Source of the DNA: Planctomycetaceae bacterium
GTDB lineage: Bacteria; Planctomycetota; Planctomycetia; Planctomycetales; Planctomycetaceae
Direction: 5' to 3'
Assembly (NCBI GenBank): GCA_900299185.1
Contig: OMIV01000317.1
Coordinates: forward strand, 1 to 56,192
DNA: 56,192 nucleotides
The translations under genes were made by a program, and so were the position numbers. Of this stretch, positions 29,201 to 37,138 are shown in pieces (position 1 is the first letter of the stretch; each line of letters opens with the position of its first letter). The notes under the pieces are model-generated. The model was not told the origin of the DNA and made no database searches. It was given only the letters and a program-made list of their open reading frames with translations.

Positions 29201-29779
29201 CGAGATCAACAGGTCGAGCGTGCGTTTGCTGGTGGGATTCAAACTGATGTTGGCGCTACTGACTTGCAGGATGCCGGGTGGTGTCTTGCTGGACTGAGCG
29301 AGTTCCACTCGGACGTTGGCCTTGTCGATTCGCACTTCCGGCAATGCGGATTTCTTGCCTGCAGGCAACGGTGGCAGCTTCTGAAAGTTCCAGCGGCCAT
29401 CTGAGTCTCGCGATAGCAGAACCTGAGGACGCCCGAGTTCGACGTTTTGAATCACGACTTCTTGTCGCTGCAAGAAGGCGTCGCGATCGAGATCAATGAC
29501 AGCTTCAGGCAAAGCGACAAACGGCGCGGCGTCACCGGATAAGGTGAGTGAGAAGTCATCGAGATGGACTCGTCCCAGCAGGTCAACGCGGCAACGGCCA
29601 AGCTGCGGAGTGACGTCAGGGGCCCACTTCTTGATGCCATCGAGTAGAGCCGTGCGGAGTAACTCGTCACTGTGATTCCAGAAGTAAACTGCCGCTGTTC
29701 CGCCGGCTGCAATGAGCAGCAGCAGAAGCAGCATCAGCCACTTCGTGGTTTTCCATAGTGTGCTCAACATGCTTGGCAT
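26210..29779 (-). CDS. Large AsmA-like envelope protein
   Basis: An 1189-residue protein with one N-terminal membrane helix (about residues 14-33, WLMLLLLLLIAAGGTAAVYF) and a very long beta-rich body, the build of AsmA-superfamily proteins. The N-terminal part has the AsmA-like VELGRPQVLLSRDSDGRWNFQKL; the C-terminal part (about 1010-1160) has LRGTMQGWMDIRGEGSNARNLAGTGQLQIS and SRGRFLFDAIDLVGDQVQMRGRGSASFDGDIDL, the AsmA C-terminal signature. Known members form hydrophobic grooves that carry phospholipids between membranes. It starts 15 bases after the glycosyltransferase stop, so the two are co-transcribed. ATG 29770 is an alternative start. Confidence 0.88.
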   Translation of the reverse strand: MPSMLSTLWKTTKWLMLLLLLLIAAGGTAAVYFWNHSDELLRTALLDGIKKWAPDVTPQLGRCRVDLLGRVHLDDFSLTLSGDAAPFVALPEAVIDLDRDAFLQRQEVVIQNVELGRPQVLLSRDSDGRWNFQKLPPLPAGKKSALPEVRIDKANVRVELAQSSKTPPGILQVSSANISLNPTSKRTLDLLISADVENLGRVTLDGKLNVDAQTGSVNGTLAGLKVNRRMLEFASIFEPRAMQQIAQLETKLRAEFLKDPDPASPSPFSIQGIARKDRIQPGIRMTSNSQGEAVNSAVVPPIAVPPGAEKNRFVSANSAEAKKPISHAIAPDALGAADSILGLTAELNLGFQIERRQPESTPQVRLTCDIVSGEVTNTALAFPLADLRGQVEVTRERISIRQLGATNGPTEINVRGEVLLNEGEPTGRIGLRIDNIACDQRLRDRLSVGFGRIYDAHHPQGFIDMEAVVATTPEGKWKPESFTVSANKCSVKHDVFPYPIEDAVGTISLKGKDLVIDMRGYAGRQPITLTGHVKNPGPNAWIVFDIEVANLPIDEQFAKACPPGLQKTIAAMQLRGLVDGKWHLEKEPGEGRPFKPDLVGYLHDASMIYEPFPYRVDALSGKLTFDGKTWTFSDFKGLHGGAVLAAGGVYVKPKGEPGRLDLTVDTKDAPIDSSLFDAVPKSLKKMWQDFQPRGSIKHLVTRVEWDEGTQPIVRLPVIEISRGRSLMPRFPYELTDIEASYEYIPGHFNTQQNRRLPALLKVKSFEGRHNQTLFLVNRNAGFAEIEDNGDWHLRLENWQARKLRPDQDLQRAVTSGLRAVLATFDPEHDLDVTGLLDLRGTSDPQFPMTAAWSIKTELTGGSVAAGLNFNEVHGTLTSTGTWDGTEAKVDGTLELDSLKVFEKYELNEVKGPFKLRDGLLTFGTEKALEGVFTDDATSPKEQITAKFLQGLLTLNGQVAIDQTAGYQVRVALAQGQLETFARKYMQKGEQLRGTMQGWMDIRGEGSNARNLAGTGQLQISPAALYELPVIFHVLDVLIPTGTKAAAFSYALCSFRVSRGRFLFDAIDLVGDQVQMRGRGSASFDGDIDLLFSSMLPYSMLPKSPFPFWVPVVTEVSNLVTKATREATRGWVVVKVTGKTSDPQTEVVPAASLDEAFKGFLNTLRPLPLTPQPLRPQTANGRLDDRRALR

Positions 29780-29794
29780 CCTTGCCGTTTCACA

Positions 29795-31041
29795 TCATTC
29801 GCTCGTTGGCAAACTCACAACACGCCGTTGATCTCGCCATTGCACCACGCCTGCCGCTGACAGGACCAACAGAGGATACTCTGCAGGCAAACGGTACCTC
29901 ACCGATCCCACAAACAAGAGATGCAAGGCGGCGAAGTACAGCAGCGGTCCCATCGTTAGCAGCAACAAGGTCGCCTGAGATCGCAACTGCCACGCATTTC
30001 TCACGGCGAAAATCAACGTGATGGCAAAGAATCCTGCGATCGGCAGATTCAGCCACCAATGGCGGAACTGTGAAGCATTCAGGCTTGGGTTCCAATACCG
30101 GCTTTGTTTGATGAGGCCCAATTGGATCGCTCGCATTGGATTCGCGCCCGCAAACTCCCAGGCTCGACGTCGGTACTCTCGGTCCATCTCGTACTCCGAC
30201 ATTCCGTTGGCCATGAGTCGGTCGTCTTCGAAGAACTGCATGTCACTGTCTCCCGTCGCGCCAGGATGCAGTCCGTCGTAAAGACTTGGGCCGACCCACA
30301 GGGTTGTTGGAACAAGGTGTCGATCGGCCTTATCCCAATTGCGAATGGTCCACGGGGCTAGCAGGACTCCGCATCCAATCGCGATCAAAGCCGATTCGAT
30401 GATCGACCGCTTTAACGTGGCGAGTTCTCGGCAGTGTCGCGCGGCATGCCATAGTCCAAATGCTGGTGCCACAAGTAACCACGTGGGGCGCATGTATGTC
30501 GCCAACGCGATAGTCGCTCCTGCTAGCAACGCGAGACGGAATGCAGGACGCTCAGATTTTGACTGACTTAACTTGGCGAGCAAGATGAGGCTGAAGGTGA
30601 GAGTTGCTGCGAATGGAGTCTCGCTGAGGATCTCCACGCTGAACCCGATGAATGTCGGCGAGATAGCAGCGAGCAGTGCGGCGACGAGTCCGACTCGTTC
30701 GTCGAACGTTGTCGACCAAGCCCATATGTCATTCCGCAGGCCGCCGTGCCGCAGAACGCGATGAGGCAGCGAGCGCAGAACAAGCTTTCGCCACCGAGCT
30801 TGATGGAAGCTGCCAGTAATGCCGGGAACCCCGGCATGCGCATGATGCGACGAGGCGGATCAAAGATTTCGAAAGTCTGGCCCTGTGCGAGCATTTGCCC
30901 GAGTTCCCAGTACCCGTTGGCATCGCCCGGAATGAGAAAGTTGCGATGGGCGACGTTGTCGAGATAACTTTGAACGGCGAATGCAGCACCGAGTCGTAGC
31001 AGAAGGGCCAAGAGCAGGATCCAACACAGCTTGGCTGTCAC
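29795..31041 (-). pseudogene. GT39-type membrane glycosyltransferase, one-base frameshift
   Basis: The first frame starts at GTG 31041 (AGGA 7 bases upstream) and encodes a membrane helix, the acidic GDANGYWELGQMLAQG motif of the ArnT/PMT-like (GT39/GT83) family, and FDPPRRIMRMPGFPALLA. It goes off-register near 30713. The continuation lies in another frame (TTFDERVGLVAALLAAISPTFIGFS-VEILSET, then helices YMRPTWLLVAP, TLLLLTMGPLLYF and a conserved VGSVRYRLPAEYPLLVL near the end), stopping at 29795. Restoring one base near 30713 would give about 415 residues. No base run longer than three lies there. Such enzymes transfer sugars from polyprenyl phosphates to lipids or proteins. Either a decaying gene or a sequence error. 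Confidence 0.82.
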
Positions 31042-31102
31042 TCGATGTTCCTGCTTTGAGGTTGGCTAGTGCGTCTCTAATACTCAGATTCGGAGTTCCA
31101 AT

Positions 31103-31152
31103 CTCAGTCGCGGAGCGACTGAGCTACGTAGGCGAGTCGCTCTGCGACTCGC
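31103..31152. repeat. Twin hairpin repeat (AGTCGC-N3-GCGACT core)
   Basis: Two perfect 9-bp hairpins with 3-base loops stand in tandem: CTCAGTCGC-GGA-GCGACTGAG (31103-31123) and GCGAGTCGC-TCT-GCGACTCGC (31132-31152), separated by 8 bases. Both share the core AGTCGC...GCGACT. The architecture resembles REP-type dispersed extragenic repeats. Confidence 0.8.
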
Positions 31153-31363
31153 TGAATCCGATCTTCAAGACTTGAAGGTGCACTAGAGACTGTCAGTTGA
31201 TTCGCCGTCGGCAAAGACTAATCGAGTTTGAGCTACGGACATGGCCGATCGGGGTCGCTGGCGTGGTCGGACTTTAGGGCGTTCAGAAAAACATGGTCAA
31301 TATGGGCCGCAGCTTGGGCGTGAAGTCTCTAAAAAGTTGCCTAACAGCTTGCCTGCTCGAATC

Positions 31364-31391
31364 TTGAAGCTCATTGCTGTTTGACTATACT
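31364..31391 (+). promoter_or_regulatory. Sigma-70-like promoter for rpmB
   Basis: TTGAAG (31364-31369) and TATACT (31386-31391) are separated by 16 bases, close to the consensus -35 and -10 boxes. They lie about 115 bases before the rpmB ATG, leaving a leader of about 110 bases. This is the clearest promoter in the window. Confidence 0.6.
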
Positions 31392-31505
31392 CCCGCCCCT
31401 TTCCGGGCTGGCCAGAACGGATTTTCGTGGCCTAAGTGCAATTCACGTAAGAGATTGCAGCCCGCTTCTCATTCGGATGGTTCGTTAGATTTCGGAGGCG
31501 ACGCT

Positions 31506-31799
31506 ATGGCGCGCGTCTGCAGGATTTGTGGAAAAGCTCCCGGCACAGGAAACAAGTTGGTTCAGCGCGGTAAGCCGAAGTACCTCGGCGGAAACGGCCG
31601 TAAGACCACCGGCAAGACGAAGCGAAAGTTCTTCGTCAACCTGCAATACATTCAGATTGCGACTCCGGAAGGGAATCGTCGTAGCCGCGTTTGCACTCAG
31701 TGCATTCGTTCGGGCAAGATTCAAAAGGCGATTCGCCGATTGCCTTTCACGTTGCCGACTTCGGGAAATTCGGCAGCCGCTCCGGCTGTGGCGAACTAG
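31506..31799 (+). CDS. rpmB: 50S ribosomal protein bL28, zinc-binding form
   Basis: A 97-residue bL28 of the large ribosomal subunit. It begins MARVCRICGK and contains GGNGRKTTGKTKRKFFVNLQ-type residues, ending in a Ser/Ala/Pro tail after RRLPF. Two CxxC pairs (Cys5/Cys8 and Cys63/Cys66) mark the zinc-ribbon (C+) form. The frame extends to 31374, but GGAGG lies 6 bases before ATG 31506, which also matches the family N-terminus. It is transcribed from the promoter at 31364 and is followed by a 339-base gap before gatC. Confidence 0.95.
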   Translation: MARVCRICGKAPGTGNKLVQRGKPKYLGGNGRKTTGKTKRKFFVNLQYIQIATPEGNRRSRVCTQCIRSGKIQKAIRRLPFTLPTSGNSAAAPAVAN

Positions 31800-32138
31800 A
31801 TCCACGGTTTCGGTTGGTTGTCTCGTAGCGTTGCCTCGCAAACTTGTCGCTCCGTATTCGTGACGTCGATGAGTGCAGGTCGCTCAACGGACTCAAGGCG
31901 AAGTTTCTTGCGTGCCTTTCGGCGTGCTCGGAGCTTCGCCTTGCTGCGTTTGAAGAGTTGCTGATTGAAGCACTCGTCGGAGTTGGCCAGTTAGGTCTCT
32001 CTAGGCTCAGTGGGTTTCGTCGAATCGTTGATGCTGCGATGAGTCTTCGCCTGCTTGTCAACGATGGCGAACGCTGGGGGCTAAGCTGCTGTTCGGTGTT
32101 GTCGTTTCAAGGCGACTGTTTGATGTGAGGATTCCATC
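31800..32138 (+). other. Leader/intergenic region before gatC with a 10-bp hairpin
   Basis: No gene is supported here. CAAGGCGAAG (31894-31903) and CTTCGCCTTG (31934-31943) form a perfect 10-bp stem around a 30-base loop. There is no T tract, so it is not a standard terminator. GAGG at 32127-32130 is the gatC ribosome site. Confidence 0.5.
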
Positions 32139-32429
32139 GTGTTGACGACTCAAGATGTTCTGAAAGTTGCCGAGTTGGGGCGACTTAAGCTCGACGATGA
32201 AGAAGTCGCGAAGTTCGCTGGGCAGTTGGGCGGCATTTTGGATTATGTGGCTGTGCTCGACGAAGTTGATGTCAGCAATGTGGCTCCGATGGCTCACGTG
32301 GCGGATGTGGCCAATGTCTTTCGCGAAGACGTCGTCGTGGCGTCGTTGCCGCGAGCGGCCTCGTTGTCGAATGCTCCCAAGACCGACGGCAAGTTCTTTT
32401 TGGTGCCTCAGATTTTGGAGCACGCGTAG
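32139..32429 (+). CDS. gatC: Asp/Glu-tRNA amidotransferase subunit C
   Basis: A 96-residue GatC, the small stabilising subunit of the GatCAB complex that amidates misacylated Glu-tRNA(Gln) and Asp-tRNA(Asn). It shows the family pattern DVLKVAELGRLKLDDEEV, LGGILDYVAVLDEVD, VAPMAHVADVANVFRED and the terminal FFLVPQIL. The start is GTG 32139 with GAGG 8 bases upstream. gatA starts 94 bases later. Its presence implies that this organism makes Gln-tRNA or Asn-tRNA at least partly by the indirect pathway. Confidence 0.95.
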   Translation: MLTTQDVLKVAELGRLKLDDEEVAKFAGQLGGILDYVAVLDEVDVSNVAPMAHVADVANVFREDVVVASLPRAASLSNAPKTDGKFFLVPQILEHA

Positions 32430-32522
32430 GCCAGTCAGGGCTTGAGGCGTCGAGCTACGGCTGACTTTGCTCGAACGTCTTTTGTGTTCGCGTTCAAACC
32501 TCGGAAGCAGGAATCTCGTTTC

Positions 32523-33989
32523 ATGAGTCTTGTTACTTCGACCACGTCCGAGTTGCTCGGTCAGTTGGCGAGTCGCAGTGTGTCGGCTGTCGAGGTTACT
32601 CAGTCATACCTTGATGCCATCCAACGCCGAGATGGGCAAGTCGGGGCGCTGCTTTCGGTTACCGCCGATTCTGCATTAGCCCAAGCTGCTGAAGTCGATC
32701 GTCGTCGTGCCGCCGGTGAAGCTGTGGGCGCGCTGGCGGGGCTGCCCATCGTCTTGAAGGACAACATTTGCACGCAGGGCATCAAGACGACTTGTGCTAG
32801 CAAGATGTTGAAGGACTTTGTGCCGCCGTATGACGCGCATGTGGCGACGCGACTCAAGCAAGCTGACGCCATTCTGCTGGGCAAGGCGAACCTCGACGAG
32901 TTCGCGATGGGGTCTTCGTCAGAGAACTCGGCGCTGGGGAAGACCGTCAATCCGTGGAGCTTCGAGCATGCTGCGGGCGGTTCGAGCGGCGGTTCAGCAG
33001 CGGCTGTTTCGGCTGGGTTTGCACCATTGGCTCTGGGCAGTGATACGGGCGGTTCGATCCGCCAGCCTGCGTCGTTTTGCGGTGTCGTTGGCCTAAAGCC
33101 GACCTATGGCCGAGTGTCGCGATTCGGACTCGTTGCTTATGCGAGTTCCCTCGACCAGATCGGCCCTTTCGCTCGAGATGTTTCCGGCGCGGCTTTGTTG
33201 CTTGATGCGATCTCTGGGCATGACCGCCGTGATTCGACCAGTGTCGACGCTCCGCCGACACTGACCGCAGCGACTGTCGAACAACCGCTATCCGGACTGC
33301 GAGTCGGTATCGCTCGCGAACACTTTGTGGCGGGACTCGATCCCGAAGTGGAAGCGGCAGTTCGACGAGCCGTTGAGGTCTATAAGTCTCTCGGTGCGAC
33401 GATCGTCGACATCTCGTTGCCGCATTCGAAGTACGCCATCGCGGTCTATTACTTGATCGCGTGCTCGGAAGCTTCGAGCAATCTGGCTCGCTACGACGGC
33501 GTGCATTACGGCCATCGGGCGACTGAATTCTCGAACCTCGTTGAGATGTATAAGGCGAGCCGCTCCGAGGGCTTCGGGGATGAAGTGAAGCGGCGCATCA
33601 TGCTCGGTGCTTACGCGTTGTCGGCTGGCTATTACGACGCGTACTACCTCAAGGCGTTGAAGGTGCGGCGGTTGATTCGGCAAGACTTCGATGCCGCGTT
33701 TCAGAATGTCGATGTGATTGCATCGCCAGTTAACCCGACTCCGGCTTTCAAGCTCGGTGAGATGACGGCAGACCCTCTGAAGATGTATCTGGCGGACATC
33801 TACACCATCAGCGCTAACTTGGCGGGCTTGCCGGGCATCTCGATTCCGGCGGGGATGAGTGCGTCCGGCTTGCCCATCGGATTGCAGTTACTGGCGGCCC
33901 CGTTTGAGGAAGAAAAATTACTCCGGGCAGCTCGCATGTTTGAACGCGAGCACGGTCCAGCACCGATGTCATGGAAGAGCGGCGTTTAA
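32523..33989 (+). CDS. gatA: Asp/Glu-tRNA amidotransferase subunit A
   Basis: A 488-residue amidase subunit that releases ammonia from glutamine for GatB. The amidase-signature triad is intact: Lys79 in LPIVLKDNI, Ser154 in the [11 protein letters not shown] block and nucleophile Ser178 in [14 protein letters not shown]. The C-terminal part shows [25 protein letters not shown]. The frame extends to 32442, but ATG 32523 gives the normal N-terminus ([15 protein letters not shown]) and has AGGA about 12 bases ahead. The gene is followed by a NADAR gene instead of gatB directly. Confidence 0.97.
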   Translation: MSLVTSTTSELLGQLASRSVSAVEVTQSYLDAIQRRDGQVGALLSVTADSALAQAAEVDRRRAAGEAVGALAGLPIVLKDNICTQGIKTTCASKMLKDFVPPYDAHVATRLKQADAILLGKANLDEFAMGSSSENSALGKTVNPWSFEHAAGGSSGGSAAAVSAGFAPLALGSDTGGSIRQPASFCGVVGLKPTYGRVSRFGLVAYASSLDQIGPFARDVSGAALLLDAISGHDRRDSTSVDAPPTLTAATVEQPLSGLRVGIAREHFVAGLDPEVEAAVRRAVEVYKSLGATIVDISLPHSKYAIAVYYLIACSEASSNLARYDGVHYGHRATEFSNLVEMYKASRSEGFGDEVKRRIMLGAYALSAGYYDAYYLKALKVRRLIRQDFDAAFQNVDVIASPVNPTPAFKLGEMTADPLKMYLADIYTISANLAGLPGISIPAGMSASGLPIGLQLLAAPFEEEKLLRAARMFEREHGPAPMSWKSGV

Positions 33990-34025
33990 GCGAGTGTTGT
34001 GTTTGTGTGTAGAGAATTGAATCTG

Positions 34026-34472
34026 ATGGCAATTTACTTCTACTCGAGAGTGGATGAATATGGTGATTTTTGCAATTTCTCTTCGCATGGGTTTGAGGTT
34101 GATGGGAAGTATTGGCCTTCAGTAGAGCATTATTTTCAGGCGCAGAAGTTTGCGGGTACGGAGTATGAAGAGTTGATACGCACAGCTAGGACTCCGAATG
34201 ATGCGAAGAACTTAGGACGCACAAGGGACGTGCCGATCCGTGCTGATTGGGAATCGATAAAAGATCTTATAATGCACCGGGCGGTGTATCAGAAGTTTGA
34301 GCGTCACGCAGCAATTCGCGACCGGCTCTTGGCGACGGGAGATGAGGAGATTGTTGAAAATGCTCCCGGCGATTACTACTGGGGATGCGGTGCTGATGGT
34401 TCTGGGTGTAATAAGTTGGGGCAAATTCTAATGAGTGTTCGGTCGCAGCTTCGTGTGCGACAACGCAATTAG
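34026..34472 (+). CDS. NADAR-domain protein (YbiA-like), between gatA and gatB
   Basis: A 148-residue NADAR-family protein. Conserved parts are FSSHGFEVDGKYWPSVEHYFQ (about 18-38), AQKF, HRAVYQKF (about 84-91) and the C-terminal DYYWGCGADGSGCNKLGQILMSVR (about 116-139). Known members include the YbiA N-glycosidase acting on riboflavin-pathway intermediates and NADAR proteins that remove ADP-ribose from guanine bases. Which applies here cannot be decided from sequence. It is distinctly AT-richer than its neighbours: 48 of the 120 bases at 34021-34140 are G or C, against 38 of 60 at 33061-33120 in gatA, which suggests later acquisition. The start ATG 34026 has only a weak AGAGAA site. It separates gatA from gatB by about 530 bases. 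Confidence 0.9.
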   Translation: MAIYFYSRVDEYGDFCNFSSHGFEVDGKYWPSVEHYFQAQKFAGTEYEELIRTARTPNDAKNLGRTRDVPIRADWESIKDLIMHRAVYQKFERHAAIRDRLLATGDEEIVENAPGDYYWGCGADGSGCNKLGQILMSVRSQLRVRQRN

Positions 34473-34517
34473 GTTTGTTCTGTGGGGATGGCTAGCAATC
34501 TTAAATATTTGGCGATC

Positions 34518-36017
34518 ATGGATTTTACAACGATCATTGGCTTGGAGATTCACGTTCAACTGCAAACGAAGACCAAGCTCTTCTGTGGTTGCCCGACGAC
34601 CTTCAATCCCGATCAACCCAACATTCAAACGTGTCCGGTTTGCTTGGGCTTGCCGGGAGCGTTGCCCGTCATGAATCGCGACGCCTTTGCACTGTCGCTG
34701 AAGACGGCGATGGCCTTGAACTTGGAACTCGCCAACTTCACGAAGTGGGATCGCAAGCAGTACTACTATCCCGACTTGCCGAAGGGCTATCAGATCAGTC
34801 AGTACGACTTGCCCTTCAGTTCCAAGGGATGGCTGGAGATCGACGTGCCCTCGACGGGAGAGACGCGGCGGATTCGCATTATCCGCGCACATCTCGAAGA
34901 GGATGCAGGTAAGAATTTGCACGACGAGTCTGGCCGAGGCTCTGACAGTCAGGTCGATCTCAACCGTGCGGGAACGCCGCTCTTGGAAATCGTTTCTGAG
35001 CCTGATCTGCGGACGGCGGAAGAAGCGAAGACCTATATGGAAGAGATGCGATTGTTGCTGCTCGCCATTGGAGTCTCCGACTGCAACATGCAGGAAGGCA
35101 GCATGCGTTGCGATGCCAACGTGAATCTGCATGTGCACGAAAATGGCGAGACGATCCCGACGCCGATCGTCGAAGTGAAGAATCTCAACAGCTTCAGATT
35201 CCTCGAAGCAGCGATTGAGTTTGAAGTGAAGCGGCAATGTGCCGAGTGGCAACGAACCCACATTCGGATGGGCGCGCCGGGCGGTTATAAGACGACTCGC
35301 GGATTCGATCCCAATCGCGGTGTGACCTTCGAGCAGCGCGGCAAAGAAGAGGCTGCCGATTATCGCTACTTCCCCGATCCAGATCTGGTGCCGGTGACCG
35401 TCACTGACGAGCAACTCGTTGCGATTCGTTCGACGTTGGTTGAGTTCCCCGCTGCGCGACGTCGTCGCTATCAACAGCAGCTTGGGCTTTCGGCCTACGA
35501 CGCGCGAGTGATTGCCGATCAAGGTGCCGAGTTCGCGAACTACTTTGATGCGGTGACTTCGCTTTGCGGCGATGGCAAGCAGGCAGCCAATTGGCTGACT
35601 CAAGATGTGCTACGCGAGATGAATGAGCGGCGGTTGTCGATCTCGGAATTCCCGATCTCGTCTGCGTTGCTTGGGGCTCTCTTGGTGCGAGTTACGAAGA
35701 GCGAATTGACGATCAAGGCTGCTCGCGAAGTGTTCGCCACCTTGTTGAAAGAATGGGAAGAGCAAGAAGTCGCTCCGTCTGCCGAACGCATCGAAGCGAT
35801 CATCAAGGAGCGAGGTCTCGCGACCGTCAACGACACGGGGGCCATTGAGTCCGTCGTCATGGCTGTCATTGGACGCAATGAGAAGGCCGTTGCCGATCTG
35901 CGGGCAGGGAAGATGCAGGCCATTGGCGCGATCGTCGGTCAGGTCATGAAGGAACTCAAAGGTGCCGACGCCAAGGTCGTCCGCCAGATGATTCTCGACA
36001 AGGTCGGAATTTCGTAG
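34518..36017 (+). CDS. gatB: Asp/Glu-tRNA amidotransferase subunit B
   Basis: A 499-residue GatB, the tRNA-binding and kinase subunit of GatCAB. Signatures: [10 protein letters not shown] (7-16), the zinc-site cysteines in KLFCGC and [55 protein letters not shown], and [10 protein letters not shown]. The C-terminal YqeY-like tail (about 350-499) is present. Start: ATG 34518 gives the standard N-terminus ([10 protein letters not shown]); in-frame ATG 34488 and GTG 34482 upstream are alternatives. It lies 45 bases after the NADAR gene. Confidence 0.96.
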   Translation: MDFTTIIGLEIHVQLQTKTKLFCGCPTTFNPDQPNIQTCPVCLGLPGALPVMNRDAFALSLKTAMALNLELANFTKWDRKQYYYPDLPKGYQISQYDLPFSSKGWLEIDVPSTGETRRIRIIRAHLEEDAGKNLHDESGRGSDSQVDLNRAGTPLLEIVSEPDLRTAEEAKTYMEEMRLLLLAIGVSDCNMQEGSMRCDANVNLHVHENGETIPTPIVEVKNLNSFRFLEAAIEFEVKRQCAEWQRTHIRMGAPGGYKTTRGFDPNRGVTFEQRGKEEAADYRYFPDPDLVPVTVTDEQLVAIRSTLVEFPAARRRRYQQQLGLSAYDARVIADQGAEFANYFDAVTSLCGDGKQAANWLTQDVLREMNERRLSISEFPISSALLGALLVRVTKSELTIKAAREVFATLLKEWEEQEVAPSAERIEAIIKERGLATVNDTGAIESVVMAVIGRNEKAVADLRAGKMQAIGAIVGQVMKELKGADAKVVRQMILDKVGIS

Positions 36018-36226
36018 CCGTTCCATGAATGGTCGATGCGGCTTTGCTTAAGCACATCGAGCAGAACTTCGCGTGCCCGCAGCGCGACTTGTGGCGTTGT
36101 CGTCGAGCTGAATGATGGCGAGTTGTTGAAGCTCGATATTGGTCTTTCTGCGTTTGGAGGCTCTACCTACAAACCGCACGCTTAACGGAGTGCTCTATTT
36201 GGATCACTTCGAGATAAGCGTCCCAT

Positions 36227-37138
36227 TTGGTTCGTTACTTCGTCGAGATTCACTTGGCTTCGTCGCGCCATGTTCCGGTCATGCTTCGTGAGGTCTTGCA
36301 GCAGTTGGAACTGCGGCTAGGGCTCACTGTGCTCGACGGAACCGTCGGAGCCGGTGGGCACAGTCGAGAGATTTCTCAACGCATCGGATCTGAAGGCACT
36401 CTCATTGGTCTCGATCGAGATCCTCTGATGCTCGGATTCGCGGCAGAGAAAGTCAGTGGCGAACGGCGGTTCCTAAAGCAGTCGAGTTACTCACAAGCAG
36501 GCTCGGCTTTGAAGGAATTGGGGATTGAGTCCGTCGATCGCATCTTGCTGGATCTGGGGCTCTCATCGGATCAGTTGGCTGATTCCGAACGAGGCTTTGG
36601 GTACTCGCTCGATGCACCGCTCGATATGCGGTTCGATGTGAGTTCGGGTGAGTCTGTCCGCGAGTTTGTGAATCGAGCGGATGAAGAGACGCTCGAAAGT
36701 GTGTTTCGTGATTACGGAGAAGAACGATATAGCCGGGAGATTGCTGCGGTCATCGTCAATCGGAGGAAATCTCAGCCGTTGATGACAACTCGCGATCTCA
36801 CGGATGCCGTTGAAGTTGCCATACCAGCTCGATTTCAGCACGACGCTCGCAAGGAGCCCTCCACTCGGGTGTTTCAAGCGTTGCGAATTGCCGTGAATCG
36901 AGAACTCGAACATTTAGAACAAGCACTTAAAGACGAGCTGCATCAAGTCCTCGCTCCAGGAGGACGGATCGTGATTATCACGTTCCATTCGCTGGAGGAC
37001 CGGATCGTCAAGGATGCCTTTCGGGACGTTGAACGATGGGACGCGATCACAAGAAAACCAATTCTGCCCAGTCCAGCCGAAGCCAGGATGAATCCGAGGT
37101 CGAGGAGCGCGAAGGTGCGCACAGCGATCAGGAAGTAG
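36227..37138 (+). CDS. rsmH: 16S rRNA m4C1402 methyltransferase RsmH
   Basis: A 303-residue RsmH (MraW), which methylates N4 of C1402 in 16S rRNA. Motifs: RHVPVMLREVL, the SAM site DGTVGAGGHS, GLDRDPLML, LLDLGLSSDQL-ADSERGFGYSLDAPLDMR, and the C-terminal HSLEDRIVKDAF and RSRSAKVR. A start is needed upstream of HVPVM; no ATG is available, so TTG 36227 or TTG 36254 (GAG 6 bases ahead) must be used. It stands first in a division/wall cluster, its typical place, and its last 103 bases overlap the LysM gene in another frame. Confidence 0.92.
   Translation: MVRYFVEIHLASSRHVPVMLREVLQQLELRLGLTVLDGTVGAGGHSREISQRIGSEGTLIGLDRDPLMLGFAAEKVSGERRFLKQSSYSQAGSALKELGIESVDRILLDLGLSSDQLADSERGFGYSLDAPLDMRFDVSSGESVREFVNRADEETLESVFRDYGEERYSREIAAVIVNRRKSQPLMTTRDLTDAVEVAIPARFQHDARKEPSTRVFQALRIAVNRELEHLEQALKDELHQVLAPGGRIVIITFHSLEDRIVKDAFRDVERWDAITRKPILPSPAEARMNPRSRSAKVRTAIRK

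Larger units (their letters stand above)
31042..31505. other. Intergenic region with hairpin repeats and the rpmB promoter
   Basis: About 460 bases between the divergent glycosyltransferase gene and rpmB. It contains a pair of short hairpins (31103-31152) and, nearer rpmB, a readable promoter (31364-31391); both are listed separately. The rest holds no gene that I can support. Confidence 0.6.

Noticed and set aside
31844-32128. 94-codon frame before gatC
   Set aside because: No family resemblance and no ribosome site; it overlaps a hairpin and the gatC ribosome site.
34428-34517. Toxin-antitoxin pair around the NADAR gene
   Set aside because: No second small gene or ADP-ribosyltransferase is adjacent; flanking genes are gatA and gatB.
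34428-35603. 391-codon frame on the minus strand
   Set aside because: Antisense to gatB and the end of the NADAR gene, without ribosome site or family motif.
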